Assembly (NCBI GenBank): GCA_024401095.1
Contig: JAKSLR010000004.1
Span: 1 to 64,000 of the forward strand
Direction: 5' to 3'
DNA length: 64,000 nt
DNA from: Bacteroidaceae bacterium
Lineage (GTDB): Bacteria > Bacteroidota > Bacteroidia > Bacteroidales > Bacteroidaceae
Below are positions 1 to 10,200 of the stretch, in pieces; position 1 is the stretch's first letter, and every line of letters starts with the position of its first letter. The notes under the pieces were generated by a model, which had not been told where the DNA came from, did not search any database, and saw nothing but the letters and a program-made list of their open reading frames with translations. Both the position numbers and the translations under genes were made by a program.

Positions 1-58
1 ATGTCAGCTCGCTGCCTTTTTCTTTCTTCTTCAAGAAATCTGTATCAGATCTTGAATG

Positions 59-87
59 CAAAGATAGTAAAAAATTAACAATAACAA
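59..87 (-). promoter_or_regulatory. Bacteroidetes-type promoter pointing out of the left edge
   Basis: Read on the minus strand, TATCTTTG (66 to 59) fits the Bacteroidetes -7 element TAnnTTTG, and TTG (87 to 85) lies 18 nt upstream as a -33 element. It would drive a transcript leaving the window on the left. Positions 1-237 hold no convincing gene on either strand: the short frames there have no recognisable protein. The spacer is 1-2 nt shorter than ideal. Confidence 0.5.
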
Positions 88-182
88 GATTTTCTCTTCA
101 GAGATTGGTGCTAGCGCGAAATTCAAACTGTTTGAACACTTTGATAACTAAAATCCGAAAAACACATTCGTAATAGGTGAAC

Positions 183-216
183 AAAAAAAAGAGGATATCC
201 CGACGGATACCCTCCT
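183..216 (-). terminator. Intrinsic terminator of susC-susD
   Basis: On the minus strand a 10-bp stem (GAGGGTATCC pairing with GGATATCCTC, one G-U pair) with a GTCG loop is followed by eight T residues (190 to 183). It lies about 25 nt after the susD stop codon and closes the susC-susD transcript. A shorter T run on the other side (216-220) could also stop rightward transcripts. Confidence 0.85.
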
Positions 217-237
217 TTTTCTATATGTAGCCAATTA

Positions 238-1950
238 TTACCAACCAGGATTCTGACCCATTTGAGGGTTCAGAGTAATCTGACCAGTTGGAATTGGGAA
301 CAGAATATACTTAGCATCGTAAATACGCTTGTTACCGTTTGCACAGTTGATGTAACCATCTGCATCAACGTCAACACCAGAAAGATCAATATCGTTAGCA
401 AATGCACCTACGTTAGCACCACGTGCAATGTCAGGATGCTTCTGGGTATCCAACAACTCTAACTGGTTCCAGCGCTGCAATGAATAATAGCGGTCGTTCT
501 GGCAGTACATGAGTTCTACACGACGTTCACGACGAATCTCCCAAATCAAATCGCTTACACCCATATTATTTGCTGGGTCGGCAGTTACATTGGTTGTTGA
601 CAAATGTGGCATACCTACACGGTCACGAAGCAGATTGATTGACTTATCCAAATCTGCATCAGAGATAGAACCCATCTCGGCACAAGCCTCAGCATAGTTC
701 AAGAGAACCTGAGCATACCAGAACAATGGAGCATCTGTAGCATTGGTACCAATCTGCTGACGGTCAGTATTGCTGATCTTATTGTTATCGAACAACCATA
801 CACCATAGCCAGTAGAAGATGTAGACTGTGCACCACCGAAACGAGCCCAACCGTTTCCAGGGAACTGAAGAACAGGGTCAACATGAGCAGACAAACGTGG
901 GTCACGGTTCTTCAATACACCAGAGATATCAATACGTGTCAGTTCACCGAAACCACCACCGTCATCACCTCTGAAGAGAACACCCTTGTCATTTGTATCC
1001 ATAGTAGTGGTAGCCAATGGCTTACCATCCAGGAACAAGTAGCTATCGAATGCATCCTTGCTCATACCGTTTACCTGAGTAGAACCACAGGTATAGTCGA
1101 TGGTAGCATGTCCAAGAACACCATATACATAATGCTTGTACATAATCATCTCCTTATTACCCTTCAAATCCAGAGAATTGAAATTAGCCTGGAAATCAGG
1201 ATTCAAAGCAAACTTGCCTGAATTCATGATTGCCTCACAAGCAGTCTTTGCCTCTGCCAACCAAGTGTTAGCTCTGGATGCATCTTTAAGAACGTACTTA
1301 TTATAGGTACCTTCAAACAAGCAAACCTCAGCTTTGATGGCCTGAGCTACCCATACGTTCAAGTCGGTCTGTGAACCACCGTTTTCTGTAATGTTAGCCA
1401 CAGCAAAATTCAAATCTTCCAGCACCTTGTCCATAACGCTGTTACGTGGCTGACGAGGGCCAAACAGAATATCTTCGTCATTTGAATCAAGTTCTGTTTC
1501 TACCCAATAGCAATCTCCATAAGCACGAACCAACTTGAAATGCTGATAACCACGGTACAGGCGAGCAACACCTTCCCAGTTCTTCTTCTTTGCATCGCTC
1601 AGGGCAGATACATTAGGAAGTGCATTGATAAGGGTATTGGCACGGCGGATTTCTGTATATGGAGTGTTCCAAGCTGCAGCTGTTGCAGGAGTATTGGTAA
1701 ATGTCCATGTAGCCAAACCTGTAGTTCCTTGATCATCATTAAGGTTGTTAAAATAGAAATTACCATAGCTACCACTGTTACCGTATCCTGCAAATTCAGA
1801 ATAGAAATAGTTAGCAAACTGCTGAACGTTGGTCTCACTGGTAAAGAAGTTGTCTTTGGTGAACTCATCGTAAGGATCGCCATCCAGCAAATCATTACAG
1901 CTTGTAAGAGCCACCGCAGCTCCCAACATATATAAAGCTATCTTTTTCAT
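238..1950 (-). CDS. SusD/RagB family outer-membrane glycan-binding lipoprotein
   Basis: Surface lipoprotein that captures oligosaccharide and acts as the lid of the partner SusC channel. The start is placed at 1950 because it opens a clean lipoprotein signal, MKKIALYM followed by a hydrophobic stretch and the lipobox LTSC. The upstream start at 1992 would add 14 polar residues and touch the susC stop. The mature protein begins with the family's usual N-terminal pattern (cysteine, acidic residues, DNFF) and ends with QNPGW. A C-terminal IWEIRRERRVEL stretch is typical of RagB/SusD proteins. It lies 41 nt downstream of susC and shares its transcript. Ligand specificity cannot be read from the sequence; the neighbouring GH30 enzyme suggests a beta-linked glucan. 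Confidence 0.93.
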   Translation of the reverse strand: MKKIALYMLGAAVALTSCNDLLDGDPYDEFTKDNFFTSETNVQQFANYFYSEFAGYGNSGSYGNFYFNNLNDDQGTTGLATWTFTNTPATAAAWNTPYTEIRRANTLINALPNVSALSDAKKKNWEGVARLYRGYQHFKLVRAYGDCYWVETELDSNDEDILFGPRQPRNSVMDKVLEDLNFAVANITENGGSQTDLNVWVAQAIKAEVCLFEGTYNKYVLKDASRANTWLAEAKTACEAIMNSGKFALNPDFQANFNSLDLKGNKEMIMYKHYVYGVLGHATIDYTCGSTQVNGMSKDAFDSYLFLDGKPLATTTMDTNDKGVLFRGDDGGGFGELTRIDISGVLKNRDPRLSAHVDPVLQFPGNGWARFGGAQSTSSTGYGVWLFDNNKISNTDRQQIGTNATDAPLFWYAQVLLNYAEACAEMGSISDADLDKSINLLRDRVGMPHLSTTNVTADPANNMGVSDLIWEIRRERRVELMYCQNDRYYSLQRWNQLELLDTQKHPDIARGANVGAFANDIDLSGVDVDADGYINCANGNKRIYDAKYILFPIPTGQITLNPQMGQNPGW

Positions 1951-1991
1951 AGTGTCTGTTTTTTTAAAATTTATAACATCCATACCTCTCA

Positions 1992-4900
1992 TTAGAAATC
2001 AACCTGGATACCCAGAGAATAGGTACGCAAGATAGGATCTGTACGTCCCCAAACAGCATTTCCAAGTGCACCAACACCAGTATTAATTTCTGGGTCAATA
2101 CCTGTACCCTGATTGTGGTTGATAATGTCGAATGCGTTGGTAATAGTACCATATACTCTTACGCGGTCAATCTTAGCTTTATGAGTAATCTCGCTTGGGA
2201 TAGTATAACCTAAAGTAATATTCTTCATGCGTAAGTAAGACATGTTAACCAAATACTTGGTCTGTGGGTAGAAGTTATACTTACCACCACTCAGGATTGA
2301 AGTAGATGCGCTACCCTGACCTGCACCACCACCGAACAGACGAGGGAAATCCTTGCTCTGGTCAATCTTTCCAGCAGCATAATCAGCCTCGGTAATGTAA
2401 GATGTCTGGTTAGCATACAAAGCATCGGCACCACGCATCATTGGCATAACGAATGCAGACTGTGTCCACATATCACGCTTACCTACACCTTGCATGAAGA
2501 GATCAATGTCAAAGCCCTTCCAGTTAGCACCAAGACGAAGTGAGTACTGGTAGCGAGGAGTAGAGTTACCAATCTTAATAAGGTCACCATGATTATCAGG
2601 AGTACCATCACCCCAGTCAATTACACCGTCACCGTTCTGGTCAACAAACTTAATATCACCAGGACCGTAAACGAACTTACCCTGCTGCAGCTTAGTCTGG
2701 CTAGCTATACCTGCCTTGTAAGAACCATCAGCATTGAAATCGTCGAAAGTGAAGTAGCGATCGGTAGCAAAGCCCCAGATTTCACCATATTCCTTACCAG
2801 TATAGTTGGTATTGATTAAGTTGTTAGAATCCCATTCAGTAACTGTTGCCTTGTAGTCAGAGATATTGAATGTAGCATATACATTCAAGTCATTAAACTT
2901 CTTTCTCCAGTCAACGGTCAATTCCCAACCACGAGAGCGAAGAGAACCAGCATTCTCGTAAGCAGAAGAAGTACCCAGAACACTAGGAAGAGTCTTACCA
3001 GGAGCCAACATATCACGAGTGTCACGCTGGAACCAGTCGAATGTAATGTTCAGTTCATTGTTCAGCAATCCCAGATCCAAACCGATATTGGTAGTAGCGA
3101 TAGTTTCCCAAGTCAAGGTAGAAGATACCATCTTTGGCTGAGTAAAGTAGTCAACCTTTGATGAACCTGAGCCTAACCAGTTCACACCGTTGTTAATCTT
3201 TGACATGGTCTCCAAGAACATGTTGTTACCAATAGCCTGGTTACCAATTTCACCATAAGAAGCACGAATCTTCAAGTTGTTTACATACTGCTTCAATGGT
3301 TTGAAGAATGCTTCCTCACTTACACGGTAACCTACAGATACAGATGGGAAGAATGCCCACTGGTCTGCCTTAGGGAACTTGCTAGAACCGTCGTAACGTC
3401 CGTTCAACTCAAGGAGATAGATGCCCTTATAATCATAATTGATACGGCCGAAGAAACCTGCAGAACCCTGATGAGTATGATGGTGCTCATAACTATAGTC
3501 AGAAGCAGAAAGTGCAAGTTCTGGCATATTGTTGTCCATCATGTCATGACGCTCGTAGTACAAATATTCATATTCCTGCTTATCTGCATTCACACCTGCC
3601 ATTACATTTACATTGTGATTTTTTGCAAATGTATTGTTAAAGTTGAAATAAGCATTAGCTACATGATTGTAAGTAAATGAGCGGTCAGTTTCTACGAATG
3701 TAGTTGTGCTGAGTGAAGTCAATGATGGATTTACAGACCATGTATTATAAATATTTGCAGGAAGACCTACACCCTTATAACGGGTAGTAATCTCAGTATA
3801 GGTATAATCTGCATTCAAGGTCAGCCCCTTAGTCAGGTTAATCTTAGCAAAACCGCCCAGACGCAGGTTGTTGGTCTTACGAGTAAGGTCACCACCAGTC
3901 ATACGATAACCAATCATGGTACGGCCTTCATACTGCTGGCCATCTTCAGGATTTACAAAGTAACCATAAGGACCGAAGAAAGAACCCCAACGCCACAGAT
4001 ACTGGTAAGTACCAGAACGCATGTAAACGTCATCGTATGTCTTGTTAGAATAGTTCACACGAGCACCAATCTCCAACCAGTCAGTTGCCTTTGTAGAAAC
4101 GTTTACTGTAGCATTGTAACGACTCAACTTATCAGGATTGAAGTTCAGGACACCCTGCTGCTTGTTATAACCGATAGAAGTATAGAAGTTAGTCTTACCG
4201 GTATTACCCTGTACAGAGAATGTATGGTTCTGAGATGGTGTTGCATTGTTGAACATAATGCCTTTAACATCCCAGTCAGCATAGTAACCTTGCTCGTCAT
4301 AGTCATCACCAAAAATCATTTCACGGTAACCAGCCTTACCAGGGTGTTTTTGAGCCCACTTATTCATCATGGTCTGGAAATGCTCGCTATCCATGTACAT
4401 ACCGAACAATTCAGAAGCATTGCCTTCACGATTGTTCACATCAATCAGTGCACCAACCTGAGTAGGAACATCTGGATAATCTGGCAATGTGGTAGCTTGG
4501 CTCCAACCGAAGTTGTTGCTGTAAGAAACCTTTACCTTTTCTGCATTCTTAGCTGTCTTTGTAGTAATCAGAACCACACCAAATGCAGCACGCGCACCAT
4601 AAATAGAGGTAGAAGCTGCATCCTTCAGAACAGATACAGATTCAATATCTGCAGTATTCAGATAGTTCATGTTCTCAACAGGAACACCATCAACAACATA
4701 CAAAGGTGTAGAAACACCACCATTTGACAGAGTACCAATACCACGGATTACGATTTCAGCATCGGCGTTAAGACCACCACTGCTGTTCAATACGGTAAGA
4801 CCAGGAACTGCACCCTGAAGAGCTTTGCCCAAATCTGTAGTTGATTTAGATTCTAATGTCTTGCCAACATCTACTGAAGAAACAGCACCAGTCAGGTTAG

Positions 4901-5309
4901 CCTTCTTCTGAGTACCATAACCCACTACTACTACTTCGTTCAGAAGTTCCACATCTTCCTGCATGGTTACTGCCATGTTTTTAGTTGCACGAATTTCAAC
5001 AGTCTTGTAACCCAGGAAACTGATGACAAGAGTAGAACCTGGCTTAGCATTCAATGAGAACTTACCATTGAAGTCGGTCAATGTTCCAGTAGTTGTACCT
5101 TTAACAAGAATGTTAGCACCTACAATAGGTTCACCATTTGCATCAAGTACTGTACCTGCGATAACACCCGTTTGCTGTTCAATCATGATTTCAGAAACAG
5201 CATTCTGATTTGCCATCACGTTACCGCTACTCATAAACAATGCCAAAGCGGCAGCTGTCAGGATTCTACCATTAAAGGCCGAATTCCTTTCTTTGCGATT
5301 TTCGTTCAT
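1992..5309 (-). CDS. SusC/RagA family TonB-dependent outer-membrane transporter
   Basis: TonB-dependent importer for oligosaccharides, 1105 aa. In order: a signal peptide (about 1-33); a carboxypeptidase-regulatory-like beta-sandwich (about 48-120, starting GVIAGTVLDANGEP); a TonB-box-like EVVVVGYG (near 125-132); a plug domain with the SusC signature (YVVDGVPV, then SVLKDAASTSIYGARA, near 205-240); and a long beta-barrel ending in an aromatic residue (SLGIQVDF). Length and layout are normal for the family. It is the first gene of the susC-susD transcript, with a promoter at 5460-5491 and a leader of about 145 nt. No SusE/F-like surface protein and no HTCS or ECF/anti-sigma regulator is encoded nearby, so control must come from elsewhere. 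Confidence 0.95.
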   Translation of the reverse strand: MNENRKERNSAFNGRILTAAALALFMSSGNVMANQNAVSEIMIEQQTGVIAGTVLDANGEPIVGANILVKGTTTGTLTDFNGKFSLNAKPGSTLVISFLGYKTVEIRATKNMAVTMQEDVELLNEVVVVGYGTQKKANLTGAVSSVDVGKTLESKSTTDLGKALQGAVPGLTVLNSSGGLNADAEIVIRGIGTLSNGGVSTPLYVVDGVPVENMNYLNTADIESVSVLKDAASTSIYGARAAFGVVLITTKTAKNAEKVKVSYSNNFGWSQATTLPDYPDVPTQVGALIDVNNREGNASELFGMYMDSEHFQTMMNKWAQKHPGKAGYREMIFGDDYDEQGYYADWDVKGIMFNNATPSQNHTFSVQGNTGKTNFYTSIGYNKQQGVLNFNPDKLSRYNATVNVSTKATDWLEIGARVNYSNKTYDDVYMRSGTYQYLWRWGSFFGPYGYFVNPEDGQQYEGRTMIGYRMTGGDLTRKTNNLRLGGFAKINLTKGLTLNADYTYTEITTRYKGVGLPANIYNTWSVNPSLTSLSTTTFVETDRSFTYNHVANAYFNFNNTFAKNHNVNVMAGVNADKQEYEYLYYERHDMMDNNMPELALSASDYSYEHHHTHQGSAGFFGRINYDYKGIYLLELNGRYDGSSKFPKADQWAFFPSVSVGYRVSEEAFFKPLKQYVNNLKIRASYGEIGNQAIGNNMFLETMSKINNGVNWLGSGSSKVDYFTQPKMVSSTLTWETIATTNIGLDLGLLNNELNITFDWFQRDTRDMLAPGKTLPSVLGTSSAYENAGSLRSRGWELTVDWRKKFNDLNVYATFNISDYKATVTEWDSNNLINTNYTGKEYGEIWGFATDRYFTFDDFNADGSYKAGIASQTKLQQGKFVYGPGDIKFVDQNGDGVIDWGDGTPDNHGDLIKIGNSTPRYQYSLRLGANWKGFDIDLFMQGVGKRDMWTQSAFVMPMMRGADALYANQTSYITEADYAAGKIDQSKDFPRLFGGGAGQGSASTSILSGGKYNFYPQTKYLVNMSYLRMKNITLGYTIPSEITHKAKIDRVRVYGTITNAFDIINHNQGTGIDPEINTGVGALGNAVWGRTDPILRTYSLGIQVDF

Positions 5310-5459
5310 AAAGCATTTGGTTTAAATTAAATTAAAATATTATTATATAAATTTATATGCCTTTTAAATAAAAATAAGCCAACTATTGCGTCTTTTTACC
5401 TGTATTCTATTGATTGGTTGTTTTAGACTGCCTTAGTTGACTTACCTATTTACTAAATG

Positions 5460-5491
5460 CAAAATTAAACTATATTTACATTCTTTCCAAA
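5460..5491 (-). promoter_or_regulatory. Promoter of susC-susD
   Basis: On the minus strand TTTG (5491 to 5488), a 20-nt spacer and TAATTTTG (5467 to 5460) match the Bacteroidetes -33/-7 consensus. Transcription would start near 5453, leaving a leader of about 145 nt before susC. The rest of the 300-nt gap 5310-5609 holds this leader and the terminator of the GH30 gene; I see no gene in it. Confidence 0.75.
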
Positions 5492-5550
5492 TTATTCATA
5501 TAAAAAAGTACACGTGTACGACAAAAAAGTCTTTTTTTAGTTTATTTTTG

Positions 5551-5582
5551 ATAAAAAACACCCCCTGAGGAAAAGGGAGTGT
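5551..5582 (-). terminator. Intrinsic terminator of the GH30 gene
   Basis: On the minus strand ACACTCCC (5582-5575) pairs with GGGGGTGT (5565-5558) around a 9-nt loop, one G-U pair, and is followed by a T-rich tail. It lies 28 nt after the GH30 stop codon and separates that gene from the susC promoter, so the enzyme and transporter are separate units. Confidence 0.8.
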
Positions 5583-5609
5583 CTTCTATTTTTCAACAAA
5601 ATCTGGCGT

Positions 5610-7061
5610 CTACCACTTACATGACACAACGCTTCTGGCAGGCAGTGTAACACAGAAGGTTTTTCCTGAAAGCTGGACAGAAACCTGCTTTTCTTCTTCG
5701 GCTAAGTTGTTCATGACCACACTTAGGGTTCCATCCGGATTCTGGAAAGCTGCAGTGAGGATGGTTTCATCGGGCACATTGCATGCTATACGAACAGCAC
5801 CTGGCTGAACTACTGCCGACATGTGCGTAATGACATAATAGTGAGAATTCAGGGTATATTCTGTATAATTCTCCGGATTAATGTCAATGGCACCGTAGCA
5901 AGTCTGGCAACCGCCATCCAGGTTAGGACCACGATTGGTGTCGAGCATGAAATTCCAAACCAGGACTGCTTTACAGTTTCTGTTTACAGTACCTAATACC
6001 AGATTTTCCATATCCTTCATGAGACGGACCGGTAAATCCCTACCCTTGTTCCATGTGCCGATGGATGATTCTGTAAAGATGACTTCCTTCTCTGGTGCCT
6101 GTGCAGTGATGTCTTCCAGTTCTAAAGGATGACCACCATAATCATGATAAGCAGCTCCTACTACATATTCAGCACCCTCAAAGTTGTTTCCAAGTGTCTT
6201 GTAAATCTGAACCGGATAGTCTATCTGATCCTCCTTATCGTCATAGTTGTAATTATGGTCGAATACATAAATCTTGGTATCAAGTGCATGCTGTTTAAAG
6301 GCAGCCGCCATGGCTTTTACCAGCAGAGCTTCTTCCTGCCAAGGAATATAGGTAGAGGCACAGTTGCCCGGATTGAGCGGTTCATTCTGTGGAGAAACAG
6401 CATAAATCTTGATGCCTTGCTCCTGGAATGTCTCTATAAACTTTACAAAGTATTCTGCATAGGTATCATACATCTGTGGATTCACATGCCCGTCTGTCCA
6501 CGAATCATGAGGCTGCATAGATTCAATATTGTCAACTTTTATCCATTTTGGAGCAGTCCATGGAGCAGCTATGATTTTCAGGTCAGGATTGATTTCCAGA
6601 ATTTCTTTCAAGACTGGAATCACGTAATCTGTTTCATCGGTATAGAGGCGGAAATGCTCTAATCCCGGTTCATCGCACAAGGTATACTCAGTACTGGAGA
6701 AATCATTGCATCCGATGGAAATGCGTGCATAACTAGCGCCATATCCCTCTTTTACGTCGTAGGTCTGTTTCAGTAATTCATGACGCAATGAGTCGCTCAT
6801 TTTTAGAAGATTATAGCAACTTGAGTAAGTAATAGCATAACCAAATCCATCCATCGTCTGGAACTGTTCTTCCGGGTTTATCGTCACTGGTATAGCTCCT
6901 TCTTGGGCTTTCTCCAGGAACTCTACCGTAGTAGCTTCCAGCTGATGAGCACCATCGGCCGAAGTAGTCAAGACATCCACCTTATTATTAATAGGGGACT
7001 GACAGGAAAAGAACAAAGCAGCACATGATGTGGCCGCAATTAAATGTAAAGTATTTTTCAT
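5610..7061 (-). CDS. GH30 family glycoside hydrolase, lipoprotein
   Basis: Retaining beta-glycosidase of 483 aa in the glucosylceramidase-like GH30 family. The acid/base glutamate sits in SPQNEP and the nucleophile glutamate in FTESS, both intact; the early GFGYAITYSS and the C-terminal beta-sandwich are also as expected. An N-terminal lipobox (FFSC, near residue 20) predicts a surface or periplasmic lipoprotein. GH30 enzymes of this type in Bacteroides glucan loci are beta-1,6-glucanases, and the adjacent susC/susD supports a polysaccharide role, but glucosylceramidase or other beta-glycosidase activity is possible. It has its own promoter (7099-7130) and terminator, and diverges from the MurNAc operon. 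Confidence 0.88.
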   Translation of the reverse strand: MKNTLHLIAATSCAALFFSCQSPINNKVDVLTTSADGAHQLEATTVEFLEKAQEGAIPVTINPEEQFQTMDGFGYAITYSSCYNLLKMSDSLRHELLKQTYDVKEGYGASYARISIGCNDFSSTEYTLCDEPGLEHFRLYTDETDYVIPVLKEILEINPDLKIIAAPWTAPKWIKVDNIESMQPHDSWTDGHVNPQMYDTYAEYFVKFIETFQEQGIKIYAVSPQNEPLNPGNCASTYIPWQEEALLVKAMAAAFKQHALDTKIYVFDHNYNYDDKEDQIDYPVQIYKTLGNNFEGAEYVVGAAYHDYGGHPLELEDITAQAPEKEVIFTESSIGTWNKGRDLPVRLMKDMENLVLGTVNRNCKAVLVWNFMLDTNRGPNLDGGCQTCYGAIDINPENYTEYTLNSHYYVITHMSAVVQPGAVRIACNVPDETILTAAFQNPDGTLSVVMNNLAEEEKQVSVQLSGKTFCVTLPARSVVSCKW

Positions 7062-7098
7062 GTATTTTGTGTTTAGATAATGAAAGTTTTAACTGTTG

Positions 7099-7130
7099 CA
7101 AAAGTAAAAGAAATAAATATATCCTCCAAA
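7099..7130 (-). promoter_or_regulatory. Promoter of the GH30 gene
   Basis: On the minus strand TTTG (7130 to 7127), a 20-nt spacer and TACTTTTG (7106 to 7099) fit the Bacteroidetes consensus fully. It lies 38 nt upstream of the start codon. Confidence 0.75.
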
Positions 7131-7200
7131 AAATACGAAGAATTAGCCCTTATTCTATCAAATATTGATAGAAAAACATACAACGGAAGATAAAATGTAT

Positions 7201-7208
7201 TAAATTTG
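7201..7208 (+). promoter_or_regulatory. Probable -7 element for the MurNAc salvage operon
   Basis: TAAATTTG fits the -7 consensus TAnnTTTG and lies 22 nt before the first start codon of the operon. No TTG/TTTG occurs at the right distance upstream, so the -33 part is weak and an activator may be needed. It shares the 169-nt gap with the divergent GH30 promoter. Confidence 0.5.
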
Positions 7209-7230
7209 TGGAGATTTTAAACCTAAAAAC

Positions 7231-10200
7231 ATGAAAAAGCATCTCTTAATAACTGTAACTTTGGCATTTATGAGCTCTGCTGCCTCAGCACAGAACATTT
7301 CTACAGATGTCAAGAAACAAATCGAAGAACGATTGAACAGAGAGCTTTCCGACCAACGGATCTCTGTAGGTAAAGCCAAGATAGATTCCATAGCCGAGGA
7401 GAAGAAAGTAATCAAACTCTTCCTGAACGACAATTTTTCCTATGTTCCTTTCCGCGAAGACAACGTAGAGGCACTGTACAATGACATGCGTGCCCTACTT
7501 CCTGCACAAGCAGCCAAGAAAGGGTTAGAACTACGTGCGAACAACCATAAGATAGAGGATCTGATTCCGCACTACCTTCGCACAGGGAAGAAGAGCAAGG
7601 ACAAGACCTGGGCACCTTCAGCATCACAGCCGCTGGTAAAACCGCTGAACCGTCCATTCACTCCTACTGCCGGATTAAACGGCCGTCACATTGCCATGTG
7701 GCAAAGCCACGGCTTTTATTTTGAGCAGAAGTTGAACCGCTGGGAGTGGCAACGTGCACGAATCTTGCAAACCGTAGAGGACCTTTACACGCAGAGTTAC
7801 GTACTTCCTTTCCTGGTACCTATGCTGGAGAATGCCGGTGCCAATGTAGTCCTGCCAAGAGAGCGTGATACCCGCCGTGAGGAAATCATTGTGGACAATG
7901 ACGGAAAAACCATGGGTAATTACACAGAAACTAACGGAACGCAGAATTGGACCGAAGGCGGCATAGGTTTTGCACACAAGAAAGAAGTATACAGCGGCTG
8001 GGATAATCCATTCAAGGACGGAACATTCCGCCAGGCAACAACCATAAAGAAAGGTGCTGCCAGTGAAGCATGCTGGACACCCCAGATTCCTGTGACAGGC
8101 GATTATGCCGTATATGTATCTTACCAGACTCTCCCTAACAGTACAGAAGATGCACTTTATACCATCAATCATGCAGGCGGAAAGACCTCTTTCCATGTGA
8201 ACCAGCAAATGGGTGGCGGTACCTGGATTTACTTAGGTATGTTTAAATTCATCAAGGGACAAACGGGCAGTGTAACACTTTCTAACCTCTCTGCAAAGGC
8301 AGGAAAGGTGGTTACTGCCGACGGTATTAAGATTGGCGGCGGTATGGGCAACATTGCCCGTTCACTCAATGTGGAAGGTACTACCGAAAACGTGAAAAGC
8401 AGTGTGGCTGCCAATGCTGAACAGGCAAAAGTGATGGCCTTTGAACCTGATTATCAGGTAAGCGGTTATCCACGCTATACCGAAGGTTCACGCTACTGGC
8501 TGCAGTGGGCAGGTGCTCCTGACAGCGTATACAGCAAGAACCACGGAAAGAACGATTACAACGATGACTACCAGAGTCGTGCCGAATGGGTAAACTGGAT
8601 GGCCGGTGGTTCCCAGGTTCTTCCGAAACGTAAGGGTTTGAATGTGCCGCTGGATCTGAGCATGGCTTTCCATACCGATGCCGGCACTACCCTGAACGAT
8701 GACATCATAGGTACACTGATGATTTACATGAGCAAGACTGAAGGACGCGAAACCTATGCCAACGGTGCTTCACGCTACTTGGCTCGTGAGCTGGGTGACT
8801 TAATCCAAAGTCAGATTGTGAGTGATGTACGCAAGCTGCATGCCCCAGAATGGAGCCGTCGTGGATTATGGAACTCATCTTACTATGAAGCACGTGTTCC
8901 TGAAGTTCCTGCCGTTTTGCTGGAGTTCCTCTCCCACCAGAATTTTGCCGATATGCGTTACGGTCTGGATCCTCGCTTCCGCTTCACCGTGAGCCGCGCC
9001 ATTTACAAGGGTATGCTAAAGTTCATCTGCTCTCAGCGAGGCAGTGAATATGTGGTACAGCCAATGCCAGTGGATCACATGGCAGTGAAAATGAACGGAC
9101 AAGAAGCCGTACTGACCTGGAAAGCGGTAGAAGATGAGCTGGAGCCAACAGCTGCTCCTGATTCCTACATCGTCTATACTCGCATAAACGATGGCGGATG
9201 GGACAATGGTGTGATAGTAACCGGAAATTCATATACCGCCACTTTAGAAAGCGGAAAAATCTATTCCTGGAAAGTAGCTGCTGTGAATAAGGGAGGTAAG
9301 AGTTTCGACTCTGAAATCCTGTCTGCAGGTCTGGCAGGAAACAGCAAGCCTGTACTGGTAATCAACGGCTTTGACCGTGTAAGCGCTCCTGCTGATTTTG
9401 TAGCTCCGGGTGAAGGCGGCAAGGAATTGGGCGGTTTCCTGGATGATGTAGATCACGGTGTTCCTTACCTGAAGGACATCTCCTACATTGGTCAGATGAA
9501 GGAATACCGCAGAGCCATTCCATGGATGGACGACGATGCATCTGGTTTTGGCGACAGCTATGCGGATTATGAGGATAAGGTAATAGCAGGTAATACATTT
9601 GACTACCCTAGTGTTCACGGTGCAGCCCTGCTGGCAAACGGATACAGCTTTGTATCCTGCAGTAACGAAAGTGTAGAAGATGGCAGTGTAAGCCTGAAGG
9701 ATTATGAGTTGGTTGACCTCATCTTGGGCAAGCAGTACCAGAGCAAAATGGGTAAAGGCGGTTACAAGCCTCTGGAGTTCAAGACCTTTACTGACGACAT
9801 GCAGAAAGCACTGACAGCCTACCTGCAGGAAGCCAAGGGTAAACTTTTTGTGAGCGGTGCCTATGTGGCAAGCGACCTCTGGGACAACCCTCTGGCAGAA
9901 AAGAAGGAAGCCGATGTGAAGTTTGCTACAGAAGTCCTGAAATATCAGTGGCGCGTGAACCAGGCTGCCAAGCACAGCGGATTGAAGACTGTTCAATCTG
10001 CTCTCTCCAAGGCAGGTGAACGCTTTGACTATAGCGACACGCTGAATGAAGACTGCTACATAGTAGAGGCTCCAGATGCCCTGGAGCCTGCATGTACCGA
10101 GGCACAGACCGTGCTGCGCTATACAGAGAACAACCTGAGTGCAGCAGTGGCATACAAGGGCGAATACAGCACCTACATCATGGGTGTACCTTTTGAGACA

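Noticed and set aside
1..237. Short open frames at the left edge on the plus strand
   Set aside because: One frame starts at base 1 and ends after 25 codons, another is open but has no start or recognisable motif; only the minus-strand promoter is supported.
9244..9996. 250-codon open frame on the minus strand inside the amidase gene
   Set aside because: It is antisense to a well-supported coding sequence, is rich in Cys/His as shadow frames are, and matches no family.
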